A model generated the notes under the pieces. The model saw only the letters and a program-made list of their open reading frames with translations. It was not told the DNA's origin and ran no database searches. The position numbers and the translations under genes are program-made. A stretch of DNA of 64,000 nt from Caulobacter henricii (GTDB taxonomy: Bacteria > Pseudomonadota > Alphaproteobacteria > Caulobacterales > Caulobacteraceae), in contig NZ_CP013002.1 in assembly GCF_001414055.1 (NCBI RefSeq), positions 700,501-764,500 on the forward strand, written 5' to 3'. Within the stretch, counting starts at the first letter, position 1; the number at the start of each line of letters is the position of its first letter. Positions 25,922-34,183 of this stretch are shown piece after piece.

Positions 25922-25988
25922 GGGTGACGTCAGGCCGCGCGGGGGGTACAGAGACCGCCCGTTCCCCTCAAAGCACGTGACGTCACCC
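25922..25988 (+). promoter_or_regulatory. Long-range inverted repeat spanning the prfA start codon
   Basis: GGGTGACGTCA (25922-25932) and TGACGTCACCC (25978-25988) are perfect 11-base inverted copies. Each contains the self-symmetric octamer TGACGTCA, and the octamers start 53 bp apart. The second arm overlaps the GTG start of prfA (25977-25979). As RNA, pairing of the arms would hide the start; as DNA, the two octamers could be twin protein-binding sites. Confidence 0.55.
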
Positions 25989-27059
25989 TTGCGACTGCCC
26001 CAGGCCCGACTCGACCAGGTTCTCGACCGTTTCCGCGAAGTGGAGGCCCGCATGGGCGCCGCTACCGACGGGACCGAGATCGTCAAGCTCTCCAAGGAGT
26101 ACGCCGAACTGCGTCCGGTGGCCGAGGCCGTTGAGACCCTGGCCAAGCTGGCCGCCGAGCGCACGGGCCTGGAAGAGATGGCCGGCGATCCGGACATGGC
26201 CGAGATGGCCCGCGACGAGATGGCTGCTCTGGATGAGAAGCTGCCCGTGCTCGAGCGCGACCTGGCCCTGATGCTCGCCCCCAAGGACAAGGACGAGAAC
26301 GCCTCGGCGATTCTGGAAGTCCGCGCCGGAACCGGCGGTGACGAAGCGGCGCTGTTCGCCGGCGACCTGTTCCGCATGTACCAGCGCTATGCCCAGAGCC
26401 AGGGCTGGCGGGTCGAGGTCGACAGCATCTCGGAAGGCGAGATGGGCGGCTATAAGGAAATCATCGCCTCGATCACCGGCGACGGCGTCTTTGGCCGTCT
26501 GAAGTTCGAGAGCGGCGTGCACCGGGTGCAACGCGTTCCGGAAACCGAAGCCCAGGGCCGTATCCACACCTCGGCCGCCACCGTCGCGGTGCTGCCCGAA
26601 GTGGAAGATGTCGAGATCGAGATCAACGAGGCCGACATCCGGATCGACACCTACCGTTCGTCGGGGGCCGGCGGCCAGCACGTCAACAAGACAGACTCGG
26701 CCGTGCGGATCACCCACATCCCGACCGGCGTGGTGGTCACGTCGTCGGAAAAGAGCCAGCACCAGAACCGCGCCCGGGCGATGAAGAACCTGAAGGCGCG
26801 CCTGTACGACATGCAGCGCGAGGCGCTGGACACCGCCCGCTCGGATGCCCGCAAGAGCCAGGTTGGCAGCGGCGACCGTTCGGAGCGCATCCGCACCTAC
26901 AACTTCCCGCAGGGCCGGGTCACCGATCACCGCATCAACCTGACCCTCTACAATCTGGGCAAGGTGATGGAGGGCGAGGCCCTGGATGATGTGATCAAGC
27001 CGCTGATCGCCGAGGACCAGGCCGCGCGTCTTGCCACCCTCGAAGATGGCTACAACTGA
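25977..27059 (+). CDS. prfA: Peptide chain release factor 1
   Basis: A 360-residue class I release factor recognising UAA and UAG. The catalytic GGQ motif is at 232-234 ([16 protein letters not shown]), and the stop-codon recognition loop region lies before it. The start is GTG 25977, leading to [15 protein letters not shown]. The last base of the stop overlaps the next ATG (TGATG), coupling prfA to the pseudouridine synthase gene. In many bacteria prmC follows prfA directly; here it lies about 3.8 kb away. Confidence 0.97.
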   Translation: MTSPLRLPQARLDQVLDRFREVEARMGAATDGTEIVKLSKEYAELRPVAEAVETLAKLAAERTGLEEMAGDPDMAEMARDEMAALDEKLPVLERDLALMLAPKDKDENASAILEVRAGTGGDEAALFAGDLFRMYQRYAQSQGWRVEVDSISEGEMGGYKEIIASITGDGVFGRLKFESGVHRVQRVPETEAQGRIHTSAATVAVLPEVEDVEIEINEADIRIDTYRSSGAGGQHVNKTDSAVRITHIPTGVVVTSSEKSQHQNRARAMKNLKARLYDMQREALDTARSDARKSQVGSGDRSERIRTYNFPQGRVTDHRINLTLYNLGKVMEGEALDDVIKPLIAEDQAARLATLEDGYN

Positions 27060-27820
27060 TGGCCTTTACCCGGACCTATGACGAGGAAGAGCCTCAGCGG
27101 GTCAACAAATGGCTGGCCCAGGCCGGGGTCTGCTCGCGCCGCGAGGCCGAGGCCCTGATCGCCGATGGCCTGGTCTCCATCGACGGCGAGACCGTCGAGG
27201 ATGTCGGCCGCAAGATCCTGCCTGGTCAGACCCTGGTCCTGGCCGACCGTGCGACCGACAAGCTGGATTCCAGCCTGACGATCATGATCCACAAGCCGGT
27301 CGGCATCGTCTCGTCCCAGCCCGATCCCGGCCAGATCCCAGCCGTACGTCTATTGAAGCGCGAGACGCTCTGGGCGCACGAGGCGATCATTCCGAATTTC
27401 AGCAACCGCCTGGCCCCGGTGGGGCGGCTGGACATGGACTCGCGCGGTCTGCTGATCCTGTCGGAGGACGGGGTGGTGGCCAAGGCCGTGATCGGCCCGC
27501 AGTCCGAGCTGGAAAAGGAATACCGCGTCGCCATCATGGGCGAGATCACCGAAGAGAAGCTGGAGCTGATGCGCTTTGGCCTCGAACTGGACGGTCGCGA
27601 GCTGCGCCCGGCCCATGTGGAGGTGATCTCCGACCAGCGCCTGCGCGTCATCTTGCAGGAGGGCCGCAACCGCCAGATCCGCAGGATGTGCGAGCTGCTG
27701 GAGTGGAAGGTCGTCGACCTGTTCCGCGTCCGCGTCGGCTCCCTGACCCTCGGCGACATGCCCGAGGGCTATTGGCGGCCCCTGACCGCCGAAGAGCGGG
27801 CGGGCCTGATCGCGGGCTGA
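27059..27820 (+). CDS. RsuA/RluB/RluF-family pseudouridine synthase
   Basis: A 253-residue rRNA pseudouridine synthase. An N-terminal S4 RNA-binding domain (RVNKWLAQAGVCSRREAEALIADGLVSIDG) is followed by the catalytic segment VGRLDMDSRGLLILSEDG with the conserved Asp, and EGRNRQIRRMCELL near the end. It modifies a uridine in ribosomal RNA; the exact site is not predictable. It is translationally coupled to prfA by a one-base overlap. Confidence 0.93.
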   Translation: MAFTRTYDEEEPQRVNKWLAQAGVCSRREAEALIADGLVSIDGETVEDVGRKILPGQTLVLADRATDKLDSSLTIMIHKPVGIVSSQPDPGQIPAVRLLKRETLWAHEAIIPNFSNRLAPVGRLDMDSRGLLILSEDGVVAKAVIGPQSELEKEYRVAIMGEITEEKLELMRFGLELDGRELRPAHVEVISDQRLRVILQEGRNRQIRRMCELLEWKVVDLFRVRVGSLTLGDMPEGYWRPLTAEERAGLIAG

Positions 27821-28071
27821 TAGCCAGCGTTCGCCACATCATCTTTTGAGTTCCAGGGTTTGGTTTGAATTTTCGGTCAAGATCAACAAGCATGCTGCAC
27901 CTGTGGCAGAGCTTAAGTCATCCCGTTTCAGTGAAGCTCTACGGTGTGTTCCGCGATCATGACGTGGCAAAAGGCGGCGAGAAGTGCGCCATGTCTTTGC
28001 CATGTACAGAACATACACAGTCGCAACGGTCGAAATCGGAATTCGATCCGGACGTCACTGAAGGCAATTTC

Positions 28072-28737
28072 ATGAATTTGACCGTCGCAAAGACCATCAG
28101 GCCCGCTATGCGGTGCGTCATCGGGCTGGCGACGATCTTTGCGCCCATGGTGGTCGCGGCCATGGAGCATCCTGACGCGGCCCGAAACAGGCCGGCCCCG
28201 ATGGTTCGACGGCTGCTAGACGGGATCGCTGCCCGGCCCCAGCAACCCGTGCGGCAGGAACTGGTCTGGAGCGGCACGGATGTTGACGGCGACGGCGCGG
28301 CCGACTTCGCCAATCCCACCGGCGGGATGCCGCGCGGGCATGACGAGTTTGGCGAAGGCCAGTTCGGTGCCCGCCGTGACGGCGGTGCGCGCAGCCATGA
28401 GGGCGTCGATTACGTCGCCGTCGCCGGCCAGGGCGTCAGGGCCCCCATCTCGGGCTATGTCACCAAGATCGGCCTGGCCTATGCCGGCTCGCCCGACCTG
28501 CAGTTCGTCGAGATCACCAATCCGGCCCTCGGCTATGTCGCCCGCGCCTTCTATGTGTCGCCCGAGGTCAAGGTCGGAGAGGTCGTGCGCCTGGGTGAGG
28601 CCATCGGCCGCGTCGAGAGCCTGCAGCGGCACTATCCCGGCATTACCGACCACGTGCATCTGGAAGTCCTGCAGCCCGGTGGCGAGCGGGTGAATGCCGC
28701 CCGGCTGATCGTGACCAAGCTGGTCGCCAGGGCCTAG
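28072..28737 (+). CDS. M23-family metallopeptidase (LytM-like), membrane-linked or exported
   Basis: A 221-residue protein. A hydrophobic N-terminal segment (MRCVIGLATIFAPMVVAAM) is a signal or anchor. The LytM domain has H109 and D113 (SHEGVDY) and H194 and H196 (DHVHLEV), the full zinc-site pattern, so it may be an active peptidoglycan endopeptidase. The segment GTDVDGDGAADFANPTG in the middle looks like a Ca-binding-type loop. ATG 28072 is chosen because it follows GAAGG; the frame is open back to 27865 without a signal. Confidence 0.82.
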   Translation: MNLTVAKTIRPAMRCVIGLATIFAPMVVAAMEHPDAARNRPAPMVRRLLDGIAARPQQPVRQELVWSGTDVDGDGAADFANPTGGMPRGHDEFGEGQFGARRDGGARSHEGVDYVAVAGQGVRAPISGYVTKIGLAYAGSPDLQFVEITNPALGYVARAFYVSPEVKVGEVVRLGEAIGRVESLQRHYPGITDHVHLEVLQPGGERVNAARLIVTKLVARA

Positions 28738-28926
28738 GTCTGCCGGAGGCCCGGTGTGGGCCAGGCCACAATCCCAAAGTCTCGCGGAACTTCACCGTGC
28801 CCTGGCCATTATGCCCATGCGCCGGCCTGCGAGCCAGGGCGGCAGGTTTCGATACCGTCGTCACGGCGGCCGTCGCCGGGTCCAGGCCCGGAAGGGTCGG
28901 AGCGGCTTGCAGGAAAGACCAAGGGC

Positions 28927-29385
28927 ATGACCGAGCGAACAGGCAGCCGGACGGGCAAGACCCTGATGATCGTAGAGGACGAGGTCCTGGTCGCCATGAT
29001 CCTTCGCGATGAACTGGCCGACGCCGGCTACGAGGTCCTTGATCTGACCGATCGTCATGCGGAGGCCATGGAGGTCGCGCGGACCAGTCGGCCGGATCTG
29101 GCCCTGGTCAATATCCAGCTTGCCGGCCGCGATGACGGCATCGCCCTGGCGGAAAATCTCAAGACCCTGGGGATCCCCGTCCTGTTGATCAGCGGACAGA
29201 TCAGCCGGGCGCGCTCGGCCCAGACCGTGGCGATCGGATCGCTGCCCAAGCCCTATGACGCCGCCGACATGGTGCTGGCCGTGAACTATCTGCTGGCCCG
29301 ACTGGCCGGCGATGCATCCCTGCCGAGACCGGAGCGGCTGGAGGTGTTCGAAGATGCCGGCTTCGATCTGTCACCGGCCGCCTAG
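28927..29385 (+). CDS. Single-domain receiver protein lacking the phosphoacceptor Asp
   Basis: A 152-residue CheY-like receiver. The acidic pair is present (MIVEDEVLVAM, E17-D18), as are the Ser of LLISGQ and the Lys of GSLPKPYD. The position expected to be the phosphorylated Asp is Asn (N62 in LALVNIQLAGRDDG, codon AAT at 29110-29112). It is therefore probably not phosphorylated and may act as a constitutively folded or decoy receiver. No histidine kinase is adjacent. ATG 28927 is preferred over an open upstream extension. Its stop overlaps the convergent GNAT gene by 4 bp. Confidence 0.85.
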   Translation: MTERTGSRTGKTLMIVEDEVLVAMILRDELADAGYEVLDLTDRHAEAMEVARTSRPDLALVNIQLAGRDDGIALAENLKTLGIPVLLISGQISRARSAQTVAIGSLPKPYDAADMVLAVNYLLARLAGDASLPRPERLEVFEDAGFDLSPAA

Positions 29386-29906
29386 AGGGTTTTCTTCAGC
29401 ACCAGAAATCGCAGGCCTTCGACCTTCGGCGCGCCAAAGCGCGGGTCACCATAGGGGAAGGGCTCGGTCTCGCCGGTCGGGGCATAGCCCCGTCGGCCAT
29501 ACCAGGCGATCAGGCTGTCGCGTCCCTCGATGACGGTCATCTTGCCGGTCTTGCCGCCCTTGGCGCGGGCGTGGCTTTCAGCCGCCTCCAGCAGGGTTCG
29601 GCCGAGGCCCCCGGCCTGACGCTGCGGATCGACCGTGACCATGCCGATCATCCAGACATCGCCCGGCAGGGGTTCGACCCAGACGCAGCCGAAAGGCGCG
29701 GCCTCGGGGGCCTCGCGCAGGGTCAGGACGGTTGAGCCCGGCTTGTTGGTCAGGTCTTCGCTCAGGGTTTGCAGGTCGGTGCGCTGACCGCCGAGGATGT
29801 GGGACTCGCTGGTCCAGCCCTGCTCTGCGCTTTTGCCGCGATAGGCCGAATTGACCAGGGCGACGATGGCGGGAAGGTCGTGGTCCTGGGCGGGGACGAT
29901 CAGCAT
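29382..29906 (-). CDS. GNAT-family N-acetyltransferase
   Basis: A 174-residue acetyltransferase. The acetyl-CoA motif is VTVDPQRQAGGLGRTLLEAAESHARAKG (about residues 90-117), followed by IAWYGRRGYAPTGETEPFPYG. The substrate is unknown. It ends inside the receiver gene, 4 bp past its stop, in convergent orientation. Confidence 0.88.
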   Translation of the reverse strand: MLIVPAQDHDLPAIVALVNSAYRGKSAEQGWTSESHILGGQRTDLQTLSEDLTNKPGSTVLTLREAPEAAPFGCVWVEPLPGDVWMIGMVTVDPQRQAGGLGRTLLEAAESHARAKGGKTGKMTVIEGRDSLIAWYGRRGYAPTGETEPFPYGDPRFGAPKVEGLRFLVLKKTL

Positions 29907-30047
29907 GCAGGGCTCCGGTCAAATCGAGGCGGACCTAGCCACGACCGGCGGGGTTTTCCAAGCCGGTTCAACGCGGGCAGGACGCTCCGGGGAATGGTCC
30001 TCCTGCCGCGCTTGTTTTCGCGTCCGGACTGGTCGATTCTGGCCAGC

Positions 30048-30809
30048 ATGGAAGCCCGCATCGCCGCCGTCTATCGCCATCCCGTCAAGGGGTTCACGCC
30101 CGAGCGCCTCGAGGGTGCCGATCTGGTCGCCGGGGCCTGTTTTCCCTGCGACAGGCTCTTTGCGGTCGAGGACGGGCCAAGCGGCTTTGATCCGGCCGCC
30201 CCGGTGCATATCTCGAAGATGAAGTTTGCGGTCCTGGCCAAGATTCCGGCCGTGGCCCGGGCCCGTACGGCCTTTGATGAGGCGACGGGCATTCTGCGGG
30301 TTCAGGCCGAGGGCCAGCCGGACTTCGCCGGCGACCTGAGGTCGGCGCAAGGCCGCGCGGGACTGGAGGCCTGGCTGACCGGCCTGCTCGGGGCGGACCT
30401 GTCAGGTCCCCTGCGGGTGGTCGAGGGGCCGGGTGCCTACCGGTTCATGGACAGCCGCTCGGGCTATGTCTCGGTGGTCAACCTGGCCAGCGTGCGCGAT
30501 CTGGAAGCGCGGCTCGGCCGCCCCGTCGACCCGCTGCGCTTTCGGGCCAATCTCTATGTCGAGGGCTGGCCCGCCTGGATCGAGAATGACTGGACGGGTC
30601 GGACCTTGAAGCTCGGCGAGGCCTCGGCCGAGGTGCTCAAGCCCATCGTCCGCTGCTCGGCGACCCACGTCGATCCCGCGACGGCCGAGAAGGACATCGA
30701 GGTGGTGAAGGCCTTGTTCGACCTCTATGGCCACATGCACTGCGGCCTCTATCTGAATGTCACCCAGGGCGGGCGGGTCAGGCAGGGGGATGCGCTGGTC
30801 CTGGTCTGA
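30048..30809 (+). CDS. MOSC-domain protein (MOSC_N + MOSC)
   Basis: A 253-residue protein with an N-terminal MOSC_N beta-barrel (IAAVYRHPVKGFTPERLEGADL) and a MOSC domain carrying the conserved cysteine in PIVRCSATHVDPATAEKD. Relatives (YcbX/mARC type) reduce N-hydroxylated compounds with a molybdenum cofactor. A Rieske-type ferredoxin domain is absent, so a partner would be needed. ATG 30048 opens the domain. Confidence 0.85.
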   Translation: MEARIAAVYRHPVKGFTPERLEGADLVAGACFPCDRLFAVEDGPSGFDPAAPVHISKMKFAVLAKIPAVARARTAFDEATGILRVQAEGQPDFAGDLRSAQGRAGLEAWLTGLLGADLSGPLRVVEGPGAYRFMDSRSGYVSVVNLASVRDLEARLGRPVDPLRFRANLYVEGWPAWIENDWTGRTLKLGEASAEVLKPIVRCSATHVDPATAEKDIEVVKALFDLYGHMHCGLYLNVTQGGRVRQGDALVLV

Positions 30810-30856
30810 GCCGCGCACTCTTGCATCCGCTCGCACTCGGGAGCATTCAGCCGCCC

Positions 30857-31726
30857 ATGACCCTGACCCTCGTCAAAGCCTGGACCGCCGCCAAGGAGCG
30901 TCTGAAGGACGCCGGTATCGATCAGCCCGCCATCGATGCGCGCCTGATGCTGGAGGTGGCCGCTGATGTCACCCGCACCGAGATCGTCACTGATCCCTAC
31001 CGCATGCTGACCGCCGAGCAGTGGGCGACCCTCGATGACTATCTGACCCGCCGCGCCCGTCGCGAACCGGTCAGCCACATCATCGGCCGCAAGGGGTTCT
31101 GGAAGATCCTGCTGCAGGTCAACAAGAACGTCCTGACGCCGCGTCCCGAGACCGAGGTGATCGTCGACGAGGTCCTGAAGGCCTTTCCCGAGACCATGGC
31201 CTTCAACATGCTGGACCTCGGCGTCGGGTCGGGCACCATCCTGCTGGCAGTCCTGGCCGAGCGGCCGGCGGCCAAGGGGCTCGGGATCGATGTCTCGGAT
31301 GAGGCCCTGGCCGTGGCGCGCGAGAACGCCGCCAGCCTTGACCTCAATAACCGGGCCGCCCTGCTGCGCGGTGACTGGACGGCCGGTCTCGGCGACGACA
31401 GCTTTGATCTGGTGGTCTCCAACCCGCCCTATATCGCCAGCCATGTGATCGAGACCCTGGAGCCCGAGGTCCGTGACCACGAACCGCGCCTGGCCCTGGA
31501 CGGTGGTCCGGACGGGCTGGACGCCTATCGCGAGCTGGCACCCGAGATCCTGCGGGTGCTGAAGGCCGGCGGCCTGTTCGCCGTTGAAATCGGCTACGAC
31601 CAGTCAGCCGCTGTCGAGGCGCTGTTCCGGCAGGCGGGTGCCAGCAATGTCCGGACGGTCAAGGATCTGTCGACCCATGACCGTGTCGTGACCGGGGTGA
31701 AAAATCCCTTGGAAAGCCTCGCGTGA
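30857..31726 (+). CDS. prmC: Release factor glutamine methyltransferase
   Basis: A 289-residue PrmC (HemK) that methylates the Gln of the GGQ motif in release factors. The SAM motif LDLGVGSGTILLAVLAERP and the catalytic NPPY (189-192) are present, as is LTPRPETEVIVDEVL before the fold. ATG 30857 is used; an in-frame 30821 start would add 12 residues. The known substrate gene prfA is about 3.8 kb upstream, with five other genes between. Confidence 0.95.
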   Translation: MTLTLVKAWTAAKERLKDAGIDQPAIDARLMLEVAADVTRTEIVTDPYRMLTAEQWATLDDYLTRRARREPVSHIIGRKGFWKILLQVNKNVLTPRPETEVIVDEVLKAFPETMAFNMLDLGVGSGTILLAVLAERPAAKGLGIDVSDEALAVARENAASLDLNNRAALLRGDWTAGLGDDSFDLVVSNPPYIASHVIETLEPEVRDHEPRLALDGGPDGLDAYRELAPEILRVLKAGGLFAVEIGYDQSAAVEALFRQAGASNVRTVKDLSTHDRVVTGVKNPLESLA

Positions 31727-31970
31727 GAGGCTAGACGGAAAGGGTCTCCTTCCAAAATGCCGGGTGATGGGAAAAGCGGTCGTCGATGACGGTTGCAAAG
31801 CTCCTCCGGCAGGCGCGCACGGTCCAAAGCCGGTCGCCGCGCCAGAACCAGGGCGGGGGCTCTACGGAAACCAGTGTCTCTAGAACTTCCAGGGGTTCGA
31901 CCCCGTCTAGAGGCCAACAAGGCCGGATGCTCAGCTCAGACTGACTTCCGGACAGGTTCAGAAGAAGACC

Positions 31971-33161
31971 ATGAGAGATTTCAAGGGCATGAAGCGCCAG
32001 CGCGGCCGCAATAATCGCGGCGGCGGCAATTCCGGCGGTAAGCCTCAGCAGCACAATGCCAACCGGGCGTTCGATTCGAACGGCCCCGAAGGCGTCAAGG
32101 TGCGCGGCGCGGCCCAGAGCGTTTATGAGAAATACCAGCAACTGGCCCGGGACGCCTCGTCGTCCGGCGACCGGGTTCTGGCCGAGAACTACCTGCAGCA
32201 CGCCGAGCACTATTTCCGGGTGCTGCGCGCCATCCAGCCGAATCGCCCCGTCAGCGACATCATCGGCAAGGACGCCTATTCGGCTTACGAGATCGACTTT
32301 GAGGCCGAGCCCGAGGACCAGCCGGAGGTCACCGAGACGCCGACCACCGAGTCGAGCGAAGGCGGGGAGGGCGAAGGCCAGCGCGACGAGCGTCCGCGCG
32401 ATCGCTTTGAGGGCCGCCAGCGCGACGACCGTCCCCGTGAGGACCGTCCCCGTGACGATCGCCCGCGCTACGACAATCAGGGTCAGGGCCAAGGCCAGGG
32501 TCAGGGGCGGCGTGACCGTTGGCGTGACCGCGATGATCGCCCCAGGGATGACCGCCCGCGTGATGACCGGCCCCGTGATGACCGCCCTCGCGACGATCGC
32601 CCTCGTGACGACAGGCCTCGTGACGACAGGCCCCGTGACGATCGGCCCCGCGACGACCGTCCCCGTGATGATCGCCCCAGGGATGATCGTCCGCGTGATG
32701 ACCGTCCGCGGGAGGACCGCTTCCGTGATGACCGTCCGCGCGAAGATCGTTTCCGGGATGACCGGCCTCGTGAAGATCGGCCCAGGGATGATCGTCCGCG
32801 CGAAGACCGTCCTGCAGTCGCCGCCGAGGCCGCACCCGAAGTGGCGGCCGAAGGTCGCCGCGAGCGTCCGCCGCGCCGTGAACGCGCGCCCCGTGACCGT
32901 GGCGATCGCGATCCGATGGCGGTGATCGAGCCCCAGTCGACTCCCCTGACCGAGTCAGCCGGCGAGAGCTCGCCCATGCTGCGCGGCCAGGACGGAGCCG
33001 TCAGCCATGCGCCGGCCTTCCTCGGCCGATCGACGGCCCCTGCCGAGGCTCCGGCCGCAGCCGAGGGCGAGGAGCTCAAAAAGCCCCGTCGTCGCCGGGC
33101 ACCGCGCAGCTTCGACGGTGGCGAGGGTGCACCGGCCGCGTCGGAGTCTGACGAAGGCTGA
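31971..33161 (+). CDS. DUF4167 RNA-binding-like protein with DDRPR repeats
   Basis: A 396-residue protein. Residues 1-105 are the DUF4167 domain (KRQRGRNNRGGGN, then GVKVRGAAQSVYEKYQQLARDASSSGDRVLAENYLQHAEHYFRV). The centre is a long Asp/Arg/Pro repeat of 5-residue units (DDRPR, EDRFR, EDRPR), and the C-terminus is low complexity ending in a basic PRRRRAPRS patch. The basic N-terminus and charged repeats suggest RNA or ribosome binding; this is inference. The order prmC, DUF4167, clpB is typical of alphaproteobacteria. A strong terminator follows. Confidence 0.85.
   Translation: MRDFKGMKRQRGRNNRGGGNSGGKPQQHNANRAFDSNGPEGVKVRGAAQSVYEKYQQLARDASSSGDRVLAENYLQHAEHYFRVLRAIQPNRPVSDIIGKDAYSAYEIDFEAEPEDQPEVTETPTTESSEGGEGEGQRDERPRDRFEGRQRDDRPREDRPRDDRPRYDNQGQGQGQGQGRRDRWRDRDDRPRDDRPRDDRPRDDRPRDDRPRDDRPRDDRPRDDRPRDDRPRDDRPRDDRPRDDRPREDRFRDDRPREDRFRDDRPREDRPRDDRPREDRPAVAAEAAPEVAAEGRRERPPRRERAPRDRGDRDPMAVIEPQSTPLTESAGESSPMLRGQDGAVSHAPAFLGRSTAPAEAPAAAEGEELKKPRRRRAPRSFDGGEGAPAASESDEG
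32532..32813 (+). repeat. Tandem 15-bp coding repeat encoding (D/E)DR(P/F)R
   Basis: Eighteen complete 15-bp units and a partial nineteenth lie end to end inside the DUF4167 gene. The first twelve all encode DDRPR but differ in synonymous bases (for example GATGATCGCCCCAGG and GACGACAGGCCTCGT). The later ones alternate E/D and P/F. Conserved peptide with varied codons points to selection on the protein rather than very recent expansion. Confidence 0.95.
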
Positions 33162-33190
33162 GGCTTCGTCGCTTCCGACTGAGTTCAAAA

Positions 33191-33216
33191 GGAGCCGTGA
33201 AAACGGCTCCTTTTTT
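33191..33216 (+). terminator. Rho-independent terminator after the DUF4167 gene
   Basis: GGAGCCGT (33191-33198) and ACGGCTCC (33203-33210) form a perfect 8-bp stem with a GAAA tetraloop, followed by six T residues. Confidence 0.95.
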
Positions 33217-33327
33217 ATGTCCCGATGGAGCGCTGCCGTTCCGGGCCGACAGAACTCCAGATTGCACGGGTCCGCCGGCGCAGTTTTGTGTAAACAGCCT
33301 CGGTTTGTCGTTCACCGGAGCCCCGAC

Positions 33328-34086
33328 GTGCGCCGTTCCGTTCTTGCCGCCCTTTGCGCCATGATCTTGGCCGCGCCGCTGGCCGGCTGCGCCTACAATG
33401 CCGATCTGGGGCGCGACCAGCTGCTGATCGTTCAGGACTCCGGCCTGGCCGCCCAGGGGGAAAAGGCCTGGACCCAGACCCTGCGTGCCGGTCGCCTGTC
33501 CCAGGATGAGCGCAAGAATGCCCGTGTGCGGGCCGTCGGTGGCCGTGTGGTGACCGCCGCCGGCCTCAACAATCGCCCCTGGGACTATGCGGTCCTGATC
33601 GACGAGGCCCCCAATGCCTTCGTGCTGCCCGGTGGCCATGTCGGGGTAACCGTGGGCCTGCTCGACCTGGTCGAGAATGACGATCAGCTGGCCGCGGTGA
33701 TCGGCCATGAGGCCGGCCATGTGGTCGCCCAGCACGCCGCCGAGCGCTATTCCCAGACCATGACCACGAAACTGCTGCTGGGCGTGGCCGGGGCGGCGGC
33801 CGGAACCTCGACCGATCTGGGTCGCGGGCTGAAGTCCTATGGCGACGACGCCAGCCAGTACCTGTTCCTGCTGCCGTTTTCGCGCAAGCACGAGCTGGAG
33901 GCGGACCGTCTGGGTGTCGACTACATGCAGCGGGCGGGCTATCGGCCCCGCGAAGCCGTCACCCTGTGGCGAAAGATGAAGGCCCAGGCCGGCGGATCCG
34001 GCAAGCCCGAGATCGCCTCGACCCACCCTTCGGATGCTTCACGCATCGCCGCCCTCGAGGCCTATATTTCCAGCAAGGGCTGGTGA
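33328..34086 (+). CDS. M48-family metallopeptidase, lipoprotein (BepA/LoiP/Oma1-like)
   Basis: A 252-residue zinc protease. The GTG at 33328, with GGAG about ten bases upstream, opens a lipoprotein signal (VLAALCAMILAAPLAGC, lipidated C21). The zinc motif is HEAGH (127-131) and the third ligand lies in KHELEADRLGVDYM. It is expected in the periplasm, attached to a membrane, for quality control of envelope proteins. The frame is open upstream into the DUF4167 gene but that stretch crosses a terminator. It is followed by clpB, another protein-quality gene. Confidence 0.9.
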   Translation: MRRSVLAALCAMILAAPLAGCAYNADLGRDQLLIVQDSGLAAQGEKAWTQTLRAGRLSQDERKNARVRAVGGRVVTAAGLNNRPWDYAVLIDEAPNAFVLPGGHVGVTVGLLDLVENDDQLAAVIGHEAGHVVAQHAAERYSQTMTTKLLLGVAGAAAGTSTDLGRGLKSYGDDASQYLFLLPFSRKHELEADRLGVDYMQRAGYRPREAVTLWRKMKAQAGGSGKPEIASTHPSDASRIAALEAYISSKGW

Positions 34087-34092
34087 CACCTT

Positions 34093-34112
34093 GTGTGGCA
34101 ATGCAGCCACAC
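34093..34112 (+). other. Inverted repeat between the M48 peptidase gene and clpB
   Basis: GTGTGGC (34093-34099) and GCCACAC (34106-34112) are perfect 7-bp arms with a six-base loop, starting 6 bp after the peptidase stop. No T tract follows. It may be a weak terminator, or an operator in the clpB promoter region. Confidence 0.4.
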
Positions 34113-34183
34113 CTAAATCCCCCTTTGGAGGCGTTGTGCTTGATCAAGGCGACGCACCCCGATCCGCCTAAGAAGGGGACATC

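Noticed and set aside
32532..32813. CRISPR-like tandem array
   Set aside because: The 15-bp units have no spacers and form a continuous coding repeat in the DUF4167 gene.
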